Shown here piece by piece: positions 28,375-37,594 of a stretch of DNA of 64,000 nt. The notes under the pieces were generated by a model. The model searched no databases. It was not told the origin of the DNA and worked only from the letters and a program-made list of their open reading frames with translations. Both the position numbers and the translations under genes were made by a program. Positions within the stretch are counted from its first letter, which is position 1; every line of letters begins with the position of its first letter. Source of the DNA: JAUIAI01 sp041396685 (GTDB lineage: Bacteria; Pseudomonadota; Gammaproteobacteria; Burkholderiales; Burkholderiaceae_E). The DNA is taken from NCBI GenBank assembly GCA_041396685.1, contig JAWKYD010000008.1, positions 1 through 64,000 of the forward strand, read 5' to 3'.

Positions 28375-29276
28375 TGTCCGAATCTTCCTCCGCCGCCGGC
28401 ACGGGCGAGGGCGGCGAGTTGCTGCGCCGCCTCGACCGTTTTCTCTCGCACCTCGAAACCCTGCTGCCCCGACCCGAGCCGCCCGACTGGGATTCGGCGG
28501 TCGCATTCCGCTGGCGTCGCCGCCAGACCGGCTTCGGCTCGCACGGCTGGCTGCAGCCGGTGCGCAGCCTGGCCCGCATCCGGCTCGACGACCTGAAGAA
28601 CATCGACGAGCAGAAGTCCATCATCGAGCGCAACACGCGCCAGTTCGTGCGCGGCCTGCCGGCCAACAACGTGCTGCTGACCGGTTCGCGCGGCACCGGC
28701 AAGTCGTCGCTGATCAAGGCCTGCCTGAATGCCCACAGCGCCGAGGGCCTGCGCCTGATCGAGGTCGACAAGGAAGACCTGGTCGACCTGTCCGAGATCG
28801 TCGAGCTGGTCGCGGGACGGCCCGAGCGCTTCATCATCTTCAGCGACGACCTGTCATTCGAGGAGGGCGAGGCCGGCTATAAGGCGCTCAAGAGCGTGCT
28901 CGACGGTTCGGTGGCCGCGCAGTCGGACAACGTGCTGATCTACGCCACCTCGAACCGCCGCCATCTGATGCCCGAGTACATGAGCGAGAATCTCACGGCC
29001 AAGCATCAGCCCGATGGCGAGATCCATCCGGGCGAGACGGTCGAGGAGAAGATCTCCCTGTCCGAGCGCTTCGGGTTGTGGGTTGCGTTCTATCCGTTCC
29101 GCCAGGACGACTACCTGACCGTGGTCGGTCACTGGCTGCGTCATTTCGGTTGCGATGACGCCGCGGTGGTCGAGGCCCGCGCCGACGCGCTGCGCTTCGC
29201 GCTCGAGCGCGGCTCGCGCTCGGGACGGGTGGCCTGGCAGTTCGCGCGCGACTGGTCGGGCCAGCGCGCGCTCTGA
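28374..29276 (+). CDS. DUF815 family AAA-type ATPase
   Basis: The 300-residue product has Walker A GSRGTGKSSL (residues 104-113) and Walker B RFIIFSDDLSFE (about 152-163). The preceding NIDEQKSIIERNTRQFVRG and the later YATSNRRHLMPEYMSEN are characteristic of DUF815. The biochemical role is not established. It starts on the argJ stop and is a conserved partner of argJ in betaproteobacteria. The last visible motif, GRVAWQFARDW, ends close to the stop with no extra domain. Confidence 0.9.
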   Translation: MSESSSAAGTGEGGELLRRLDRFLSHLETLLPRPEPPDWDSAVAFRWRRRQTGFGSHGWLQPVRSLARIRLDDLKNIDEQKSIIERNTRQFVRGLPANNVLLTGSRGTGKSSLIKACLNAHSAEGLRLIEVDKEDLVDLSEIVELVAGRPERFIIFSDDLSFEEGEAGYKALKSVLDGSVAAQSDNVLIYATSNRRHLMPEYMSENLTAKHQPDGEIHPGETVEEKISLSERFGLWVAFYPFRQDDYLTVVGHWLRHFGCDDAAVVEARADALRFALERGSRSGRVAWQFARDWSGQRAL

Positions 29277-29283
29277 CGGCCGG

Positions 29284-29390
29284 CGGGCCATCGCGGCGCC
29301 AGGAAGGCGAGCGGGCCGTCGCGGCGCCAGGAAGGCGGGCAGGCCGTCGCGGCGCCGGGCAGGCGGGCAGGTCGTCGCGGCACCGCCGAA
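29284..29390. repeat. 28-bp tandem repeat, about 3.7 copies
   Basis: Units start at 29284, 29312, 29340 and 29368, each of the form CRGGCCRTCGCGGCGCC plus 11 more bases. Copies 1 and 2 differ at two positions. Copies 3 and 4 diverge further. The repeat sits between convergent genes with no spacers. It looks like a minisatellite that could vary in copy number. The surrounding 176 bases contain no gene. Confidence 0.85.
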
Positions 29391-29452
29391 CACCGGCCCG
29401 GCGCCGGGGCGACCGGCTCCAGGCCGGGCCCCCGCCGATGGTTTCGCGACCC

Positions 29453-30331
29453 TCAGCCCTGGCCGTCGCCGATCTTGTCGGCCGTGCGTTGCTCGAAGTC
29501 GCTCGCGTCGTGACGCTCGTGCAGCTGCAGCTCAGGCGGGCCGCCGGTCTTGTTGACCATGCGGCCGCGCTTGACGGCCGGCCGCGCCTCGATCGCCTTG
29601 GCCCAGCGGGTCACGTTCGTGTAGCTGGCCGCGTCGAGAAACTCGGCGGCTTCATAGACCACGTTGAGCACCAACTGGCCGTACCAGGGCCAGATCGCCA
29701 TGTCGGCGATCGAGTAGCCGCTCGCACAGATGAATTCCTTGTCGGCCAATTGCTTGTCGAGCACATCGAGCTGGCGCTTGACCTCCATCGTGAAGCGGTC
29801 GATGCAGTACTCGATCGGCGCCGGGGCATACTTGTAGAAATGGCCGAAGCCGCCCCCCAGGTAGGGGGCGCTGCCCATCTGCCAGAACAGCCACGACAGG
29901 CACTCGGTACGCGCGGCCGGATCCTGCGGCAGGAAGGCGCCGAACTTCTCGGCCAGGTAGAGCAGGATCGAGCCGGATTCGAAAACACGCAGGGCCGGCG
30001 ACACCGAGTGATCGACCAGGGCGGGGATCTTGGAGTTCGGGTTCGCGGCCACGAAGCCGCTGCCGAACTGCTCGCCCTTGTGGATGCGGATCAACCAGGC
30101 GTCGTACTCGGCGCCGGTATGGCCGGCCGCGAGTAACTCCTCCAGCATGACGGTGACCTTGACGCCGTTGGGCGTGGCCAGCGAGTACAGTTGCAGCGGG
30201 TGCTTGCCCACGGGCAGCGGCTGCTCGTGCGTGGCGCCTGCCGTCGGGCGGTTGATGTTGGCGAAGCGTCCGCCGTTGCCGGGGGCCCAGGTCCAGACCT
30301 TCGGCGGGCGGTAGTCGCTGCTGTCGTTCAT
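29453..30331 (-). CDS. yghU: Glutathione S-transferase-like disulfide-bond oxidoreductase YghU
   Basis: The 292-residue product matches YghU along its length. It starts MNDSSDYRPPKVWTWAPGNG, then has the THEQPLPVGKHPLQLYSLATPNG entry into the thioredoxin-like domain, the glutathione-site segment FESGSILLYLAEKFG, and the helical domain with GGGFGHFYKYAP. The end reads QLHERHDASDFEQ, as in E. coli YghU. Known YghU reduces disulfides using two bound glutathiones. The frame is open upstream but the ATG at 30331 gives the family N-terminus. It is divergent from the peptide transporter genes. Confidence 0.95.
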   Translation of the reverse strand: MNDSSDYRPPKVWTWAPGNGGRFANINRPTAGATHEQPLPVGKHPLQLYSLATPNGVKVTVMLEELLAAGHTGAEYDAWLIRIHKGEQFGSGFVAANPNSKIPALVDHSVSPALRVFESGSILLYLAEKFGAFLPQDPAARTECLSWLFWQMGSAPYLGGGFGHFYKYAPAPIEYCIDRFTMEVKRQLDVLDKQLADKEFICASGYSIADMAIWPWYGQLVLNVVYEAAEFLDAASYTNVTRWAKAIEARPAVKRGRMVNKTGGPPELQLHERHDASDFEQRTADKIGDGQG

Positions 30332-30491
30332 GTCGATGCGTCTCCTGGCGAGTGGAACGGCACTGGTGGCCAGCGCCAGCACTGAAAGGTATTCTGCCGT
30401 ATGCCCGTTACTTGATGGCATGATAGGAACGGCGGCAGCCTGCACCGGAATGGTACGGCCGCCAAGACCGAGGCGCCGCAAAGGGCCCAGA

Positions 30492-30499
30492 CAAGGAGG
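30492..30499 (+). promoter_or_regulatory. Ribosome-binding site deciding the start at 30507
   Basis: AAGGAGGA lies 7 bases before the ATG at 30507. An ATG at 30502 would meet a stop after one codon, and in-frame starts further upstream lack this site. Confidence 0.7.
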
Positions 30500-30506
30500 A
30501 CATGAA

Positions 30507-32111
30507 ATGAAGAAGCTTTTCACCCGGCTGGTGGCCGCGTCGCTGGCTGCCGGTGCCATCATGGTTACCGCTCCGGCGGTGCAGGCCAAGACCTTCAAGT
30601 GGGCCTTCCAGGGTAGTCTCACTTCGCTCGATCCGCACTCGCTATTCGAAACGTTCACGCTCGGCTTCCACGGCAACGTGTACGAAGGTCTGGTTCGCCG
30701 CAACGACAAAATGGAACTGGTCGGCGCGCTGGCCGAGAGCTGGGAGAACGTCGAGCCCAATGTGTGGCGCTTCAAACTGCGCCAGGGCGTGAAGTTCCAC
30801 GACGGCAGTGACTTCAAATCCGACGACGTGGTGTTCTCGGTGGAGCGCATCAACACCGAAGGCTCGGACATGAAGGTCATCGCCTCCATGTTCACGAGCG
30901 CCAAGGCGGTCGACGACTACACAGTCGATCTGATCACGCCGGCGCCGAACCCCATCGTGCCGCTGCAGCTCGAGATCTTCCACATCATGGACAAGCAGTG
31001 GGCCGACAAGCACGGCACCACCCAGGCCACCAATGTGAAGGGCGGCGACGAGGGCAACTACGCGAACCTGCACGCCAACGGCACCGGGCCGTTCATGATC
31101 ACCGAGCACCAGTCCGGCGTCAAAACGCTGCTCAAGCGCAATCCCGACTATTGGGACAAGAGCATCGCCACCAATGTCGACGAGGTCGTGTTCACACCGG
31201 TGTCGTCCGATGCCACCCGCGTGGCGGCGCTGATCTCGGGTGATGTCGACATGGCTTACCCGATTCCCGTGCAGGACTGGAAACGCCTGGAAGACGCGGC
31301 CGGCGTGCGGCCCCTGACCGGTCCCGAGGCGCGCACGATCTTCCTGGGTTTCGATCAGGTGCGCGACGAGTTGCTGGGCTCGAACGTCAAGGGCAAGAAT
31401 CCGTTCAAGGATGTCCGGGTACGTCAGGCTTTCTATCAGGCCATCAACATCGAGGCCATTCGTGACAAGGTCATGAGGGGGGCCGCCACGCCGGCCGGCC
31501 TGATGATCGCGCCGCAGATCAACGGCTTCAACGAGGAGCTCAACAAGCGCTTCCCCTATGATGTCGAGGGGGCCAGGAAGCTGATGGCCGAGGCTGGCTA
31601 TCCGGACGGCTTCGAGGTCACGATGGATTGCCCGAACGATCGCTACGTCAACGACGAAAAGATCTGCCAGGCGGCCGCGTCGATGCTGGCCCGCATCAAG
31701 GTCAAGGTCAATCTGCTCGCGCAGCCCAAGGGTAAGTACTTCGCCAAGGTGCTGGCGCAGAACGGCTACGACACCAGCTTTTTCCTGCTCGGCTGGACGC
31801 CGTCCACCTTCGATTCGCTCAACGTGATCACCTCGCTGTTCGCCTGCCGCGGCGGACCCGACAAGATCGGCGCGTTCAATCTGGGCGGCTACTGCAATCC
31901 GCGCATCAACGAACTGGCCGCCAAGATCCAGTCCGAGACAGATCCCGACAAGCGGCAGGCCCTGATCGACGAGGCCAACAAGCTCCATCGCGACGAATTC
32001 GGCCACATTCCCCTGCATCAGCAGCCGCTGTCCTGGGGCGTATCCGACAAGGTCGAGGTCGTGCAGCGGCCGGACAATGTCTTCGATCTGCGCTACGTGG
32101 TCATGAAGTAA
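30507..32111 (+). CDS. Peptide/nickel-type ABC transporter substrate-binding protein
   Basis: This periplasmic protein (SBP_bac_5 family) binds the solute for the ABC transporter that follows. The 534-residue product has a cleavable signal peptide ending APAVQA (about residues 1-27) with no lipobox cysteine. The mature chain has the family hallmarks LTSLDPHSLFETF, YEGLVRRNDKMELVGALAESWE and VWRFKLRQGVKFHDGSDFKSDDVVFSVERI. The last segment is the typical SBP family 5 signature. Ligand type (dipeptide, oligopeptide or other) cannot be told from motifs. A strong hairpin follows, then the permease genes. Confidence 0.94.
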   Translation: MKKLFTRLVAASLAAGAIMVTAPAVQAKTFKWAFQGSLTSLDPHSLFETFTLGFHGNVYEGLVRRNDKMELVGALAESWENVEPNVWRFKLRQGVKFHDGSDFKSDDVVFSVERINTEGSDMKVIASMFTSAKAVDDYTVDLITPAPNPIVPLQLEIFHIMDKQWADKHGTTQATNVKGGDEGNYANLHANGTGPFMITEHQSGVKTLLKRNPDYWDKSIATNVDEVVFTPVSSDATRVAALISGDVDMAYPIPVQDWKRLEDAAGVRPLTGPEARTIFLGFDQVRDELLGSNVKGKNPFKDVRVRQAFYQAINIEAIRDKVMRGAATPAGLMIAPQINGFNEELNKRFPYDVEGARKLMAEAGYPDGFEVTMDCPNDRYVNDEKICQAAASMLARIKVKVNLLAQPKGKYFAKVLAQNGYDTSFFLLGWTPSTFDSLNVITSLFACRGGPDKIGAFNLGGYCNPRINELAAKIQSETDPDKRQALIDEANKLHRDEFGHIPLHQQPLSWGVSDKVEVVQRPDNVFDLRYVVMK

Positions 32112-32130
32112 TCCCGACGGCCCGCCGGGG

Positions 32131-32165
32131 CGAGCCGCGACCGGCCTCGGTCGCGGCTCGTGTTT
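32131..32165 (+). terminator. Strong hairpin between binding-protein and permease genes
   Basis: A perfect 13-base stem (CGAGCCGCGACCG / CGGTCGCGGCTCG) with a GCCT loop is followed by TGTTT. It lies 19 bases after the binding-protein stop. Partial termination here would make the binding-protein mRNA more abundant than that of the membrane components, a common arrangement for ABC systems. Confidence 0.7.
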
Positions 32166-32232
32166 CGTGAAGCGGTCGCCCTGAGGCGGCCCTCGTGCCA
32201 CGGCCAGTCCATCCGACACGCTCCCACCGCCC

Positions 32233-33219
32233 ATGCTCGGATTCGTCGCCCAGCGACTGCTGCAGTCGGTGATCGTGATGCTCACCGTGGCCCTGATCGC
32301 GTTCGCGCTGTTCCGCTACGTGGGCGATCCGATCAACAACATGGTCGGCCAGGACACCACGATCGAGCAGCGCGCCGAACTGCGCGAGCGCCTCGGCCTG
32401 AACGACCCGTTTGCGGTGCAGTTCGCGCGCTTCGTCGGTGACACCGCCCAGGGGCGCTTTGGTTACTCGTACCAGCACCGCCGGCCGGTCAGCGAACTGA
32501 TCGCCGAGCGCATGCCGGCCACACTCGAGCTGGCGCTGGTGTCGGCCATCATGGCGCTGGGCATCGGCATTCCGATGGGGGTATACACGGCGCTGCGGCC
32601 CAAGGCCTGGCTGTCGCGCGGTTTCATGACCCTGTCGCTGGTGGGCGTGTCGCTGCCCACCTTCCTCATCGGCATCCTTCTGATTCTTCTTTTCGGCGTG
32701 ATACTGCGCGTACTACCCACGTTCGGACGCGGCGACGTGGTGGCGATCGGCTGGTGGACCACCGGTTTCCTGACCGCCTCGGGGCTGAAGTCGCTGATCA
32801 TGCCCGCGATCACGCTCGCGTTGTTCCAGATGACGCTGATCATGCGATTGGTGCGTGCCGAGATGCTCGAAGTGCTGCGCACCGATTTCGTCAAATTCGG
32901 CCGCGCGCGCGGGCTCACCGATCGCCACGTCCACTTTCGCATGGCGCTGAAGAACACGCTGGTGCCGGTGATCACCATCACCGGCCTGCAGCTGGGTTCG
33001 ATCATCGCGTTCGCGATCATCACCGAGAGCGTGTTCCAGTGGCCGGGCATGGGGCTCATGTTCATCCAGGCGATCGGCAACGTCGACATCCCCGTGATGG
33101 CCGCCTACCTGGTGCTGATCGCATTCTTCTTCGTCGTCATCAACCTGGTCGTCGATCTGCTGTACTTCGTCGTCGATCCCCGTCTGCGCGTCGATCGCGC
33201 GTCCGCCCATGGTCACTGA
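32233..33219 (+). CDS. Peptide-type ABC transporter permease (DppB-like)
   Basis: The 328-residue inner-membrane protein begins MLGFVAQRLLQSVIVMLTVALIAFALFRYV, the standard DppB/OppB N-terminal segment. Six membrane segments are visible. The EAA-type coupling helix for the ATPase is in LRTDFVKFGRARGLTDRHVHFRMALKN, about residues 215-241. It overlaps the next permease by 11 bases. With 33209 it forms the transport channel heterodimer. Confidence 0.94.
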   Translation: MLGFVAQRLLQSVIVMLTVALIAFALFRYVGDPINNMVGQDTTIEQRAELRERLGLNDPFAVQFARFVGDTAQGRFGYSYQHRRPVSELIAERMPATLELALVSAIMALGIGIPMGVYTALRPKAWLSRGFMTLSLVGVSLPTFLIGILLILLFGVILRVLPTFGRGDVVAIGWWTTGFLTASGLKSLIMPAITLALFQMTLIMRLVRAEMLEVLRTDFVKFGRARGLTDRHVHFRMALKNTLVPVITITGLQLGSIIAFAIITESVFQWPGMGLMFIQAIGNVDIPVMAAYLVLIAFFFVVINLVVDLLYFVVDPRLRVDRASAHGH

Positions 33220-34231
33220 TGCCGAATCTTCACAGCCCTCTGCGTCCGACGACGCGGGGCGCTCGCGGGGCACCGTGACCGGTAGCCGGACGCCGCCCGT
33301 CGGTGCCGGTGGCCGGCCGCCCTCGCTGGCCCGTCGCTGGCTCGACAGCGACATCTGGTTCAGCTTCGTGCGCTCGCCGGTCACGGTGATCTCGGCGCTG
33401 GTGACGGTTCTGTTCTTCGCCTCGGCCGCCTTCGCACCCTGGGTGGCGCCGCACGATCCGTTCGACCTGGCCAGCATCGACCTGATGGACTCCAACCTGC
33501 CTCCGGCCTGGCAGGAGGAGGGCGTGGCCAGGTTTCCCCTGGGCACCGACGACCAGGGGCGCGACGTGTTCTCGACCATCGTCTACGGCGCGCGCATCTC
33601 GCTGGTGGTGGGTTTCGCGTCGGTCATCTTCTCGTTGCTGCTCGGGGTGACACTGGGGCTGGTCAGCGGTTATGTCGGTGGCCGCCTGGATGCGTTCATC
33701 ATGCGTGTGGCCGATGTCCAGCTATCGTTTCCGGCGATTCTGATCGCGCTGCTGATCGACGGCGTCGCGCGCTCGGTGTTGCCGCGCGACATGCACGAAG
33801 AACTGGCGCTCTACGTGCTGGTGTTCGCGATCGGCATTTCGGGCTGGGTGCAGTACGCGCGCACCGTGCGCGGTTCCACGCTCGTCGAGAAGGGCAAGGA
33901 ATACGTCCAGGCCGCGCGCGTGATCGGCATCGGGCCGGCGACCATCCTGCGCCGCCACGTGTTGCCCAACGTCATGGGTCCGGTGCTGGTCATCGCCACC
34001 ATTCATCTGGCCGTGGCGATCATCACCGAGGCCACCCTGTCCTTCCTCGGTGTGGGCGTGCCGCCGACCACGCCGTCCCTTGGTACCCTGATCCGCATCG
34101 GCAACGACTATCTGTTCTCCGGCGAATGGTGGATCACGATCTTCCCCGGCATTGCCCTGGTGCTGCTGGTGTTGGCGATCAATCTGCTCGGCGACTGGCT
34201 GCGCGACGCGCTCAATCCCAAGCTGCGATGA
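33209..34231 (+). CDS. Peptide-type ABC transporter permease (DppC-like)
   Basis: The 340-residue product has an N-terminal cytoplasmic extension of about 50 residues, glycine/arginine/proline-rich, before the first membrane segment (about 57-80). LGTDDQGRDVFSTIVYGARISLVVGF near residue 112 is the diagnostic DppC/OppC signature. The coupling helix is GKEYVQAARVIGIGPATILRRHVLPN. The stop overlaps the ATPase ATG. Confidence 0.94.
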   Translation: MVTDAESSQPSASDDAGRSRGTVTGSRTPPVGAGGRPPSLARRWLDSDIWFSFVRSPVTVISALVTVLFFASAAFAPWVAPHDPFDLASIDLMDSNLPPAWQEEGVARFPLGTDDQGRDVFSTIVYGARISLVVGFASVIFSLLLGVTLGLVSGYVGGRLDAFIMRVADVQLSFPAILIALLIDGVARSVLPRDMHEELALYVLVFAIGISGWVQYARTVRGSTLVEKGKEYVQAARVIGIGPATILRRHVLPNVMGPVLVIATIHLAVAIITEATLSFLGVGVPPTTPSLGTLIRIGNDYLFSGEWWITIFPGIALVLLVLAINLLGDWLRDALNPKLR

Positions 34232-35982
34232 GCGATCCGCATCCCTCGCGCGCAGGCGGCGCGCCGCTGCTGACCATCCGCGACATGCGCGTGGAGTTTC
34301 CGAGCCGGCGTGGCCACGTGGTGGCGATCGAAAGCCTGTCGCTGGACCTGGCGCCCGGCGAGATCCTCGGCGTGGTCGGCGAATCGGGCGCCGGCAAGAG
34401 CACGATCGGCAACGGCGTCATCGGCCTGCTCGAACCGCCGGGGCGCTTGACGGCCGGTCAGATCCATCTGCGCGGGCAGCGCATCGACGATCTGTCCGAC
34501 GACGACAAGCGCGCGATCCGCGGCCGGCGTATCGGCATGATCTTTCAGGATCCCCTGACCAGTCTCGATCCGCTGCAGACGGTCGAGCGTCAGCTGGTGC
34601 ACACGATCGATCACCATTTGAAGCTCGGTGAATCGGCGGCCCGCGCCAAGGCGGTAGATCTGCTCGAGCAGGTGGGCATTCCTGATCCGGCAATCCGCAT
34701 CAAGCAGTATCCGCACCAGTTCTCCGGCGGCATGCGCCAGCGGGTCGTGATCGCGCTGGCCTTGTGTGCCGATCCGGAGTTGATCATCGCCGATGAACCC
34801 ACCACCGCGCTCGATGTCTCGGTCCAGGCCCAGATCCTCGAGCTGATGAAGCGGCTGTGCCGGCAACATCAGGTCGGCATGATCCTGATCACGCACGACA
34901 TGGGTGTCATCGCCGAGACCGCGGATCGTGTCGCGGTCATGTACCGCGGCCGGGTGGTGGAAACCGGCACTACCCGCCAGATCATCGGCGCGCCGGCGCA
35001 CGACTACACCAAGAGCCTCATTTCGGCCGTGCCGCGGCCGGACGTCAGGGTGCACCGCTTTCCACTGGTGACCTACATCGAGGACGTGGGCAGACGCAGC
35101 GAACGCCTCGACCTGAGCACGCACTGGCTGGGCCGAGCGCAGCGCTTCGCCGGCCAGGCGGTTGCGCCCGGAGATCCACTGGTGCGCGTCGAGAACCTGT
35201 CGATGCGCTTCACCACACGCGAGGCCTTCCTGAAGCGCAACCGCCTCTATCTGGACGCGGTGCGCGACGTGAGTTTCGACATCCGCGCCGGCGAGGTGTT
35301 CGGCCTGGTCGGCGAGAGCGGTTCGGGAAAGTCGACCATCGCGCGCCTGATCACCGGCATCCATACGCCCAGCGCCGGCCGGGTGGTCTTCGCCGGCACC
35401 GATCTGACCGCGCTCAAGCGACGCACCGATGCCGCACCCTGGCGTCGCCAGATGCAGATGATCTTCCAGGACCCCTTCTCCTCGCTGAACGGGCGCATGC
35501 GGGTGCGCGACATCATCGCCGAGCCGATCCAGTTCCACCGCCTGGCGGCCGACCGCGCCGAGACCAACCGGATCGTCGACGAACTGCTCGAGGTCGTCGG
35601 CCTGGGGGCGGCCGCGGCCAGACGCTTCCCACATGAGTTTTCAGGCGGGCAGCGTCAGCGGATTTCCATCGCCCGCGCGCTCGCCACGCGGCCGCGCTTT
35701 CTGCTCTGCGACGAGCCGACCTCGGCGCTCGACGTGTCGATCCAGGCGCAGATCCTGAACCTGCTCAAGGATCTGCAGGAGGAACTCGGCCTGACGATGC
35801 TGTTCATCAGTCACGATCTTCCCGTGATCCGCCAGATCTGCGATCGCATCGGTGTCATGCGTCACGGTCGTCTGCTGGAGGTGGCCGATGTCGAAAGCCT
35901 GTTCAGCGATCCGCAGCACGAATACACGCGCCACCTGCTGGCCTTGATGCCGAAGCTCGACTCGATGCTGGCTGCCGCCTGA
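34228..35982 (+). CDS. Fused dual ATP-binding protein of peptide-type ABC transporter
   Basis: The 584-residue product carries two complete ATPase domains, equal to DppD and DppF joined, as in YejF and GsiA. The first has Walker A GESGAGKST (about residue 51), signature FSGGMRQR and Walker B LIIADEPTTALD. The second, after about residue 310, has GESGSGKST, FSGGQRQR and LLCDEPTSALD. The oligopeptide-transporter C-terminal region lies between them (GAPAHDYTKSLISAVP). The start at 34228 overlaps the permease stop. The frame is open upstream inside that permease. Confidence 0.95.
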   Translation: MSDPHPSRAGGAPLLTIRDMRVEFPSRRGHVVAIESLSLDLAPGEILGVVGESGAGKSTIGNGVIGLLEPPGRLTAGQIHLRGQRIDDLSDDDKRAIRGRRIGMIFQDPLTSLDPLQTVERQLVHTIDHHLKLGESAARAKAVDLLEQVGIPDPAIRIKQYPHQFSGGMRQRVVIALALCADPELIIADEPTTALDVSVQAQILELMKRLCRQHQVGMILITHDMGVIAETADRVAVMYRGRVVETGTTRQIIGAPAHDYTKSLISAVPRPDVRVHRFPLVTYIEDVGRRSERLDLSTHWLGRAQRFAGQAVAPGDPLVRVENLSMRFTTREAFLKRNRLYLDAVRDVSFDIRAGEVFGLVGESGSGKSTIARLITGIHTPSAGRVVFAGTDLTALKRRTDAAPWRRQMQMIFQDPFSSLNGRMRVRDIIAEPIQFHRLAADRAETNRIVDELLEVVGLGAAAARRFPHEFSGGQRQRISIARALATRPRFLLCDEPTSALDVSIQAQILNLLKDLQEELGLTMLFISHDLPVIRQICDRIGVMRHGRLLEVADVESLFSDPQHEYTRHLLALMPKLDSMLAAA

Positions 35983-36035
35983 GCGGCGCTGGGGTTGGCC
36001 GTGGCAGGGCGCAGGCGAGGGATTTCGGCGGTTTG

Positions 36036-36863
36036 TCAGTTGAGCGGCGAGTCTTCGTCGAACATCGTATCGACCACCTCGAGAACCAGGGTGGCCGCGG
36101 TCGGCCCGCGGGACGCGCGCAGCTCCAGCTCGCGTCTGCCGTCCCAGCGCATCACGATGCGCCACGGTGCCGGCATCGCCCGCGCATCGTGTGGCAGCAC
36201 CGAGGCCAGGTAGTCGCGCCGCTGCACATCGTCCCGTATCAGGGTCATCAGCTCGAGCATCGTCAGCTTGCGCCAGTGTTCGCCGCCAGGTCGTGCGCTG
36301 GCGACCACGTCCAGAAACCGGGACACGTCTTTGAAGTACGGTGTCAGTTCGTCGATCTCGCGTGCGTTGGCGTAGATCGCATCGGCCACCAGCGTCAGGC
36401 GTCGATCGCGTGGCCGGCGGCGCGCCCACTGATCGAGCAGCGCGTGGATGGTACGGTTCAGACAGATCTCGAGGTGGCCGCCGGCCAGCAGCACGTGGTC
36501 GGCGTCGGTCTGAAAGCGCAACTCGCCACCTTCCGAGAAGACCCATGCGTTTGGTTGGCAGTCGGCCGGGAAGTACGCGTCTGGCGGGCTGTCATCGGCC
36601 AGATAAATCGCCGGTATGCGCGCCGCGCGTGCGCGCCTGAGCAATTCGTCCAGGCCGCGTTTGGTGGCCAGCCGCGAGTCGTAGGCGCTGCTGGCGTGCG
36701 TGACCAGCAACAAGCGGCGCGTGTCGAGCCTCAGGGCGGCCGCCTCGGTGAAGGCGAAACCGTCGCATCCGGCATGAGCCTGCGCGAGCGGCCATTGCGT
36801 GAGGCTCGCCGTGAGCACCTGGCCGAGCCAGTGCCGCCGTTGCCGCGAGAACGACATGACCAT
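36036..36863 (-). CDS. Putative exported protein of unknown function
   Basis: The 275-residue product (start at the ATG at 36863; another at 36857) opens with SFSRQRRHWLGQVLTASLTQWPLAQAHAG, which looks like a signal peptide with two arginines, possibly Tat-dependent. The body has RRLLLVTHASSAYDSRLATKRGLDELLRRAR, ADHVLLAGGHLEICLNRTIHALLDQWARRR and a C-terminal beta-rich segment. The LAGGHLEICLNRT stretch looks like a conserved core. I do not recognise a family. Composition and codon bias match the neighbours. It faces the preceding ABC operon tail to tail. Confidence 0.6.
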   Translation of the reverse strand: MVMSFSRQRRHWLGQVLTASLTQWPLAQAHAGCDGFAFTEAAALRLDTRRLLLVTHASSAYDSRLATKRGLDELLRRARAARIPAIYLADDSPPDAYFPADCQPNAWVFSEGGELRFQTDADHVLLAGGHLEICLNRTIHALLDQWARRRPRDRRLTLVADAIYANAREIDELTPYFKDVSRFLDVVASARPGGEHWRKLTMLELMTLIRDDVQRRDYLASVLPHDARAMPAPWRIVMRWDGRRELELRASRGPTAATLVLEVVDTMFDEDSPLN

Positions 36864-37054
36864 CTCCCGATCGGCATGGCCGACAGGCTGCCGGCGCGGC
36901 GGGCGGTTTTGCATGCGCACCGCCGGCTTGGCGGGGGAGGGATCATAGCGCACAATGCGCGGCCCGATGCCGCGATCGCGGCCGGGCATCCGACAGGTTG
37001 CGCGGCTTGGGCGATTCGGCGAGATTCGGGCCCTGGCGGGCCTGGAGGAGACCC

Positions 37055-37513
37055 ATGAACGAATCAGTTGCCCCAGCCGGATCCGGCGCCGGACACGTGG
37101 CCGATGCCGCCGACCGCGCGCTTCGCATCGCCTTCGAAAGCGGCGCGCTGGCCACCTCGGAATTCGACCATCGTGCGCATCTGCGCGTGGCCTACGCGCT
37201 GCTCTGCGAACGGTCGTTCGACGATGCGGTCGACGCCATGCGGCGCGCGCTGCGCGGCTTCCTCGCCCACCACGGCATCGAACCCGACCGCAAGTATCAC
37301 GAGACGCTGACCCTGGCTTGGATGAGCGCCGTGCGCCTGTTCATGGAGCGCTCGGCACCGATGCCGAACTCGCGGGAATTCCTGGTCGCCAATCCGCGCC
37401 TGCTCGACGCCGGCATCATGGGCATCCACTACAGCCGCGAGCGCTTGTTCAGCGACAGCGCGCGCGCCAGCTTCGTGGCGCCCGATCGTGCGCCCTTGCC
37501 CGTGTTCGCCTGA
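37055..37513 (+). CDS. Conserved-type small soluble protein, unknown function
   Basis: The 152-residue product begins MNESVAPAGSGAGHVADAAD and contains FDHRAHLRVAYALLCERSFDDAVDAMRRAL, then KYHETLTLAWMSAVRLFM. The histidine-rich HRAHLRVAY and YHETLTLAW segments recur in a family of uncharacterised proteins I know only by pattern. They could be metal ligands, but this is inference. GGAGGAG lies before the ATG. The gene sits alone between a minus-strand gene and the DUF1272 gene. Confidence 0.7.
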   Translation: MNESVAPAGSGAGHVADAADRALRIAFESGALATSEFDHRAHLRVAYALLCERSFDDAVDAMRRALRGFLAHHGIEPDRKYHETLTLAWMSAVRLFMERSAPMPNSREFLVANPRLLDAGIMGIHYSRERLFSDSARASFVAPDRAPLPVFA

Positions 37514-37594
37514 CGATCGGGCAAAAGAGTCGCCATGGTCGCGCGCGAGACGTGCGACCATGGCGGTGGACACATCGGATAGGCGAGCATCGAC

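Noticed and set aside
29284..29390. Possible CRISPR array (28-bp units)
   Set aside because: The units are contiguous, with no spacers, and no cas genes are present in the window.
34108..35634. 508-codon open frame opposite the ABC ATPase gene
   Set aside because: It is the antisense shadow of a fused ATPase with both sets of motifs intact.
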